From an uncultured Oscillospiraceae bacterium (lineage in GTDB: Bacteria > Bacillota > Clostridia > Oscillospirales > Acutalibacteraceae): a DNA stretch of 64,000 bases. The translations under genes were made by a program, and so were the position numbers. Below the pieces are notes generated by a model, which did no database searches, was not told the DNA's origin, and was given only the letters and a program-made list of their open reading frames with translations. Positions 60,659 through 64,000 of the stretch are shown here, piece by piece. Each line of letters starts with the position of its first letter. The first letter of the stretch is position 1. The stretch is taken from assembly GCA_900549825.1 (NCBI GenBank), contig URQB01000001.1:124001-188000 (forward strand), given 5' to 3'.

Positions 60659-61273
60659 TTAGGAGTTATAAAGATTCATTGCGCGGTCCGTTTCGCCGCG
60701 GATGATCAGTCGGACCGATTCGCAGGCCTTTTCCATCGCTTCCTTCATCCGGGGAAGCTCGTCTTTTTGAAAAGTGGAGAGCACCCAGTCGGCCAGATCA
60801 TAATCCGGGTGCGGCTTTGCGCCCACACCAAGTTTCACGCGGGGGAACTGGTCGCTGTTCAGGAGATAGATGATGCTTTTGATGCCGTTGTGGCCGCCGT
60901 CTGATCCCTTGCGGCGGATACGCAGCTTGCCCGGCGGCAGGGAGATGTCGTCAAACAGTATAATGACATGCTCCGGCGGGATTTTGTAGAAATTCGCCGC
61001 GTCGCGGACTGCCTCGCCGCTGTTGTTCATAAAGGTCTGCGGCTTCATGAGGATGCAGCGCCGGCCTTCTATTGCAACGTCGGCCACGATGGATTTGAAT
61101 TTGATCCGGTCGATTTTGGCGCCGAGCTGCTGCGCGAGCAGGTCAACGCAGAGAAAACCTGCGTTGTGGCGGGTGAATTCATATTTTGGCCCGGGATTTC
61201 CGAGCCCCGCGATCAGGTATTCCGGCGCGCCGGAGGAGACGGGGGCGCGCTTGATTTTCCACTTTTCAAACAT
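60659..61273 (-). CDS. pth: Peptidyl-tRNA hydrolase
   Basis: 204 residues. YLIAGLGNPGPKYEFTRHNA with the catalytic His in RHNAGF, KPQTFMNNSGEAV, ILFDDISLPPGKLRIRRKGS and DGGHNGIKSII. Releases tRNA from dropped-off peptidyl-tRNA. The start at 61273 (MFEKWKIK) is about 14 residues longer than many Pth; an ATG at 61351 is the upstream limit. It follows glmU by about 100 bases. Confidence 0.95.
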   Translation of the reverse strand: MFEKWKIKRAPVSSGAPEYLIAGLGNPGPKYEFTRHNAGFLCVDLLAQQLGAKIDRIKFKSIVADVAIEGRRCILMKPQTFMNNSGEAVRDAANFYKIPPEHVIILFDDISLPPGKLRIRRKGSDGGHNGIKSIIYLLNSDQFPRVKLGVGAKPHPDYDLADWVLSTFQKDELPRMKEAMEKACESVRLIIRGETDRAMNLYNS

Positions 61274-61336
61274 AGAGCTTTTCCAGCCTTTTTCAATCAA
61301 ATTTTTGGTTTCTATGGCCAACGGCACGCACAAACG

Positions 61337-61360
61337 GGGCTGTGGAAACACCCACAGCCC
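61337..61360 (-). terminator. Hairpin between glmU and pth
   Basis: GGGCTGTGG / CCACAGCCC perfect 9-bp stem with 6-base loop, 21 bases after the glmU stop. Only CGTTTGTG follows on the minus strand, so termination is weak. Confidence 0.5.
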
Positions 61361-61380
61361 TTGCCGAGTGGATTTTGCTG

Positions 61381-62769
61381 TTATTTCATGCCCTTGTAGG
61401 GCTTCTTGCGCAGCACCCAGCCCTCTTTGTTGATCTGCCGCGCGCGCGCGATGCTCAGGGCATTGGCCGGAACGTCGTCCGTGATGGTAGAGCCCGCGGC
61501 CGTATAGCCGTAATCGCCAACCTTCACAGGGGCAACGAGGTTTGTGTTGCAGCCAATGAAGGCATGATCGCCGATCACCGTGCGATGTTTTTCTTTGCCC
61601 GTGTAATTTACCGTTACGCAGCCGCAGCCGAAATTTACGTTTTTCCCGACGTCCGCGTCGCCGACATAGGTGAGGTGGGAGACCTTTGTCCCCTCCCCGA
61701 TCTGCGCATTTTTCACCTCAACAAAATTGCCCAGATGCGTATGCGGGCCGATTTTCGCGTTCGGGCGCAGATGGACGAACGGGCCGATATCCGCGCCGTC
61801 CTGAATTTCCGCCTGTTCGCTGAGGACATTGTCGAGCGTTACGCCGTCCCCGACTGTCGTATCGATGAGCTGCGTGTTGGGGCCAATAACGCAGTCCCGG
61901 CCCACCGCGGTTTTTCCGCGCAGGATCGTGCCCGGCAGGATACGGGTATCCATCCCGATCGTGACGTCCGGCCCGATGAATACGCCATCCGCGCAGGGGA
62001 TATCCGCGCCCTCCAGAAGCCAGTGCGTCAGCATCCGCTGGCGTGCGCGGGTATTCAGGTCGAGCAGCCGAAGCCGGTCGTTGGCGGCAAGCACCACGTC
62101 CGGGTCCGCCGCGGCAAAAGCGCCGGCACGCTGCCCGTTTGCAAGCAGAATCCGCACCGCATCCGTCAAATAGTATTCTTGACGGGCGTTTTCATTGGTG
62201 ATCAGGCCCAATACCTCGAGCAGCCTGTCGCACTGGAACCAGCATGCGCCGGAGTTGATCTCACAAATCTGCCGGATCGTCTCGTTGGCATCCCGGTCTT
62301 CGATAATGCGGGTAAAGGCCCCGTCCGCAGCGCGGACGATGCGTCCGTAGCCAGCGGGGTCTTCCACGCAGGCGGAGATGACGGTGATCGCGTTCCCGGC
62401 GCGTTTGTGCTCCTCAAAAGCGGCACGGATCGTTTCACTGTCCATCAAAGGAGTGTCGCCGTTGAGGATCAGTACGTCCCCGCCGCGAAAGCGTTCCAGA
62501 AAAGCACGCGCCTGCAATACGGCGTGGCCTGTGCCAAGCTGCTCCTGCTGGAGCACGGTTTCGCTCCGCCCCTGGAGATAGCTGGCGAGCGTTTCCCCGC
62601 AGTGGCCGGTGACAGTGCACAGCGAGTAAACGCCGGCCTGTTGCACCGCGTCCAGCACCCAGTCGATCATTGGCTTGAAGAGAACCTTCGCCATGACGAG
62701 CGGCCGGGCGGATTTCATCCGTTTGCCCTCGCCGGCGGCGAGGATGACTGCGCAGCGGTTGTCTTGCAT
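61381..62769 (-). CDS. glmU: Bifunctional GlmU (UDP-GlcNAc synthesis)
   Basis: 462 residues. The N-terminal uridylyltransferase has VILAAGEGKRMKSARPLVMA, LGTGHAVLQARAFL, VLILNGDTPLM; the C-terminal left-handed beta-helix acetyltransferase has GPFVHLRPNAKIGPHTHLGN, FVEVKNAQIGEGTKVSHL, NYTGKEKHRTVIGDHAFIGC. It makes UDP-GlcNAc for peptidoglycan. The residue aligned with E. coli Lys25, normally KVL in LPKVLH, is Leu (RPLVMAKV). Other features are normal. AAAGGGG precedes the ATG. Strongest match is GlmU. Confidence 0.94.
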   Translation of the reverse strand: MQDNRCAVILAAGEGKRMKSARPLVMAKVLFKPMIDWVLDAVQQAGVYSLCTVTGHCGETLASYLQGRSETVLQQEQLGTGHAVLQARAFLERFRGGDVLILNGDTPLMDSETIRAAFEEHKRAGNAITVISACVEDPAGYGRIVRAADGAFTRIIEDRDANETIRQICEINSGACWFQCDRLLEVLGLITNENARQEYYLTDAVRILLANGQRAGAFAAADPDVVLAANDRLRLLDLNTRARQRMLTHWLLEGADIPCADGVFIGPDVTIGMDTRILPGTILRGKTAVGRDCVIGPNTQLIDTTVGDGVTLDNVLSEQAEIQDGADIGPFVHLRPNAKIGPHTHLGNFVEVKNAQIGEGTKVSHLTYVGDADVGKNVNFGCGCVTVNYTGKEKHRTVIGDHAFIGCNTNLVAPVKVGDYGYTAAGSTITDDVPANALSIARARQINKEGWVLRKKPYKGMK

Positions 62770-62818
62770 GAAGTGCGGCCCCTTTCCATTATGTAAATCT
62801 CTGTTTTGATTACCCTAT

Positions 62819-62847
62819 ATTATGCCAAGATTGCTCCGGTTTTTCAA
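62819..62847 (-). promoter_or_regulatory. Promoter of glmU
   Basis: TTGAAA (62847-62842), 17-base spacer, CATAAT (62824-62819). Confidence 0.6.
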
Positions 62848-62941
62848 GCCCTTCGAACATTCACATTTGAAGTTGCGAAAAGGTATCTATAATATACAAA
62901 ACAAGAGAACGTCAAAAACACGAATTTATCTCAATCATGCA

Positions 62942-62970
62942 TGGAAAAATTTGTGTGTATCTGTTATAAT
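62942..62970 (+). promoter_or_regulatory. Promoter of ppdK
   Basis: Extended -10 TGTTATAAT (TATAAT at 62965-62970) with a weak TGGAAA (62942-62947) 17 bases upstream; about 90 bases of leader to the ATG. Confidence 0.6.
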
Positions 62971-63061
62971 ACAGGTTGACGTAAAACGGCCCCGTTTTTC
63001 ATCGAACCCGGCCGTGGTCGTGATTATTTCGCTGATATTAAATACTGGAGGATGATTTGGA

Positions 63062-64000
63062 ATGAGCCACAAGTACGTTTACCTGTTCTCTGAGGGCGAC
63101 GAGAACATGCGCGAGCTCCTCGGCGGCAAGGGTGCGAACCTTGCGCAGATGACGAGGCTCGGCATGCCCGTTCCGCAGGGCTTCACGATTTCCACGGAGG
63201 CCTGCACCCGTTATTATGACGACGGCAAAAAGATTGCGCCCGAAATCGAGGCGGAAATCTATGAATACCTTGCCAAGATGGAAGAGATCAACGGCAAGAA
63301 GTTCGGCGATCCCAAGAATCCGTTGCTTGTCTCCGTCCGCAGCGGCGCGCGCGCTTCCATGCCCGGCATGATGGATACCATCCTGAACCTCGGCCTGAAC
63401 GACGAGGTTGCCGCCGGCATGATCGCGGGGAATCCCGACCCGAAGTTTGAGCGGTTCGTCTATGACTCTTATCGCCGTTTCATCCAGATGTTCTCCGACG
63501 TTGTAATGGAAATTTCCAAGAAGACGTTTGAGGTAATCATTGATGAGATTAAGGATAAAAAGGGCGTCAAGAACGATATCGACCTCGACGTCAACGATAT
63601 GAAGGAGCTTGTAAAGCGCTTCAAGGAATATTACAAGGAGCAGAAGGGCACCGATTTCCCGATCGATCCCAAGGAGCAGATGATGGAGGCCGTCAAAGCG
63701 GTTTTCCGCTCCTGGGACAACCCCCGCGCCAATGTTTACCGCCGTATGAACGATATCCCCTATTCCTGGGGTACCGCCGTCAACGTGCAGCCCATGGTCT
63801 TCGGCAACCTCAATGAGAATTCCGGTACGGGCGTTGCCTTCACGCGCGACCCGGCCACCGGCGAAAAGGCCCTTTTCGGCGAGTATCTGATCAACGCGCA
63901 GGGCGAGGACGTCGTTGCAGGCGTGCGCACGCCCAGCAAGATCGATCAGCTCAAGCAGGATATGCCTGAGGTTTACAACCAGTTCGCTGCCATCGCGCAG
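63062..64000 (+). CDS. ppdK: Pyruvate, phosphate dikinase (N-terminal part, runs off right edge)
   Basis: 313 residues to the edge: MSHKYVYLFSEGDENMRELL, GGKGANLAQMTRLGMPVPQG, PLLVSVRSGARASMPGMMDT, GNLNENSGTGVAFTRDPATG. This is the PEP-synthase-like nucleotide-binding domain of PPDK (glycine-rich GGKGANLAQM and the SVRSGARASMPGMM loop). PPDK interconverts pyruvate and phosphoenolpyruvate with ATP and phosphate, and serves gluconeogenesis and PPi-linked glycolysis in clostridia. The phosphohistidine and PEP domains lie outside. GGAGG-type site (GGAGGATGATTTGG) precedes the ATG. Confidence 0.96.
   Translation, partial: MSHKYVYLFSEGDENMRELLGGKGANLAQMTRLGMPVPQGFTISTEACTRYYDDGKKIAPEIEAEIYEYLAKMEEINGKKFGDPKNPLLVSVRSGARASMPGMMDTILNLGLNDEVAAGMIAGNPDPKFERFVYDSYRRFIQMFSDVVMEISKKTFEVIIDEIKDKKGVKNDIDLDVNDMKELVKRFKEYYKEQKGTDFPIDPKEQMMEAVKAVFRSWDNPRANVYRRMNDIPYSWGTAVNVQPMVFGNLNENSGTGVAFTRDPATGEKALFGEYLINAQGEDVVAGVRTPSKIDQLKQDMPEVYNQFAAIAQ

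Noticed and set aside
61342..62796. Plus-strand frame of 484 codons over glmU
   Set aside because: Antisense shadow of the glmU hexapeptide repeats; no start signal.
62822..63055. Plus-strand 77-codon frame upstream of ppdK
   Set aside because: Overlaps both promoters in the glmU/ppdK gap; no ribosome binding site.
1..64000. CRISPR arrays, insertion sequences, rRNA or tRNA genes
   Set aside because: No spaced direct repeats, transposase motifs, or tRNA/rRNA signatures were seen on either strand.

Overview
The window looks like the replication-origin neighbourhood of a Gram-positive anaerobe of class Clostridia, probably in the Oscillospiraceae/Ruminococcaceae. The grounds are the gene order rpmH-dnaA-dnaN-S4 gene-recF-remB-gyrB-gyrA, the rnpA-yidD-yidC-jag block, a Noc/ParA/ParB system with consensus parS sites, many good GGAGG ribosome binding sites, sigma-A type promoters (TTGACA-17-TATAAT) and fermentative genes (L-lactate dehydrogenase, pyruvate phosphate dikinase, enoate reductase-like flavoprotein). 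The assignment to a family is inference. No rRNA, tRNA, CRISPR array or insertion sequence was found.

Left part (1-24.8 kb). An aldo/keto reductase start and ldh are followed by the leftward ribosomal operon rpmG-secE-nusG-rplK-rplA-rplJ-rplL, with an L10 autoregulatory leader. rpoB does not follow rplL. Between 5.8 and 20 kb is an accessory zone: small regulators (XRE, two ribbon-helix-helix proteins), membrane proteins of unknown role, a 15-G homopolymer, an AT-rich island encoding a membrane protein and a secreted protein, two TrkA-type NAD-binding subunits, a phosphodiesterase, three small unknown proteins, a TSCPD protein, a wrecked aldose-epimerase gene, an RluA pseudouridine synthase, an SDR, and a GPH sugar transporter lying below a degraded region with a LacI-type operator. 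Then come rpsF-ssb-rpsR, a deleted phzF-like pseudogene, and serC-serA.

Origin part (24.8-38.7 kb). jag, yidC, yidD, rnpA and rpmH run leftward. dnaA, dnaN, an S4 gene, recF, remB, gyrB, gyrA and an LCP cell-wall ligase run rightward. DnaA-box-like sequences cluster between dnaA and dnaN.

Right part (39-64 kb). An enoate-reductase-like flavoprotein comes first. Next is the leftward block mnmE-mnmG-rsmG-noc-parA-parB, which in most relatives sits on the other side of the origin next to jag; here it would be transcribed against replication. An ABC exporter, a response regulator/large histidine kinase pair and a DUF2089/DUF4097 pair run rightward. PAP2 phosphatase, mfd, a YjjG-like HAD phosphatase, pth and glmU run leftward, and ppdK runs off the right edge.

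Most genes are housekeeping. The points most worth checking are the relocated parABS block, the 10.3-11.3 kb AT-rich membrane/secreted pair, the three-gene unknown cluster at 13.8-15.0 kb, a degenerate repeat shared by two intergenic regions, the poly-G tract, two genes that each lost their middle by deletion, and substitutions in GyrA (Met83) and GlmU. I see no clear, complete novel defence or metabolic system.
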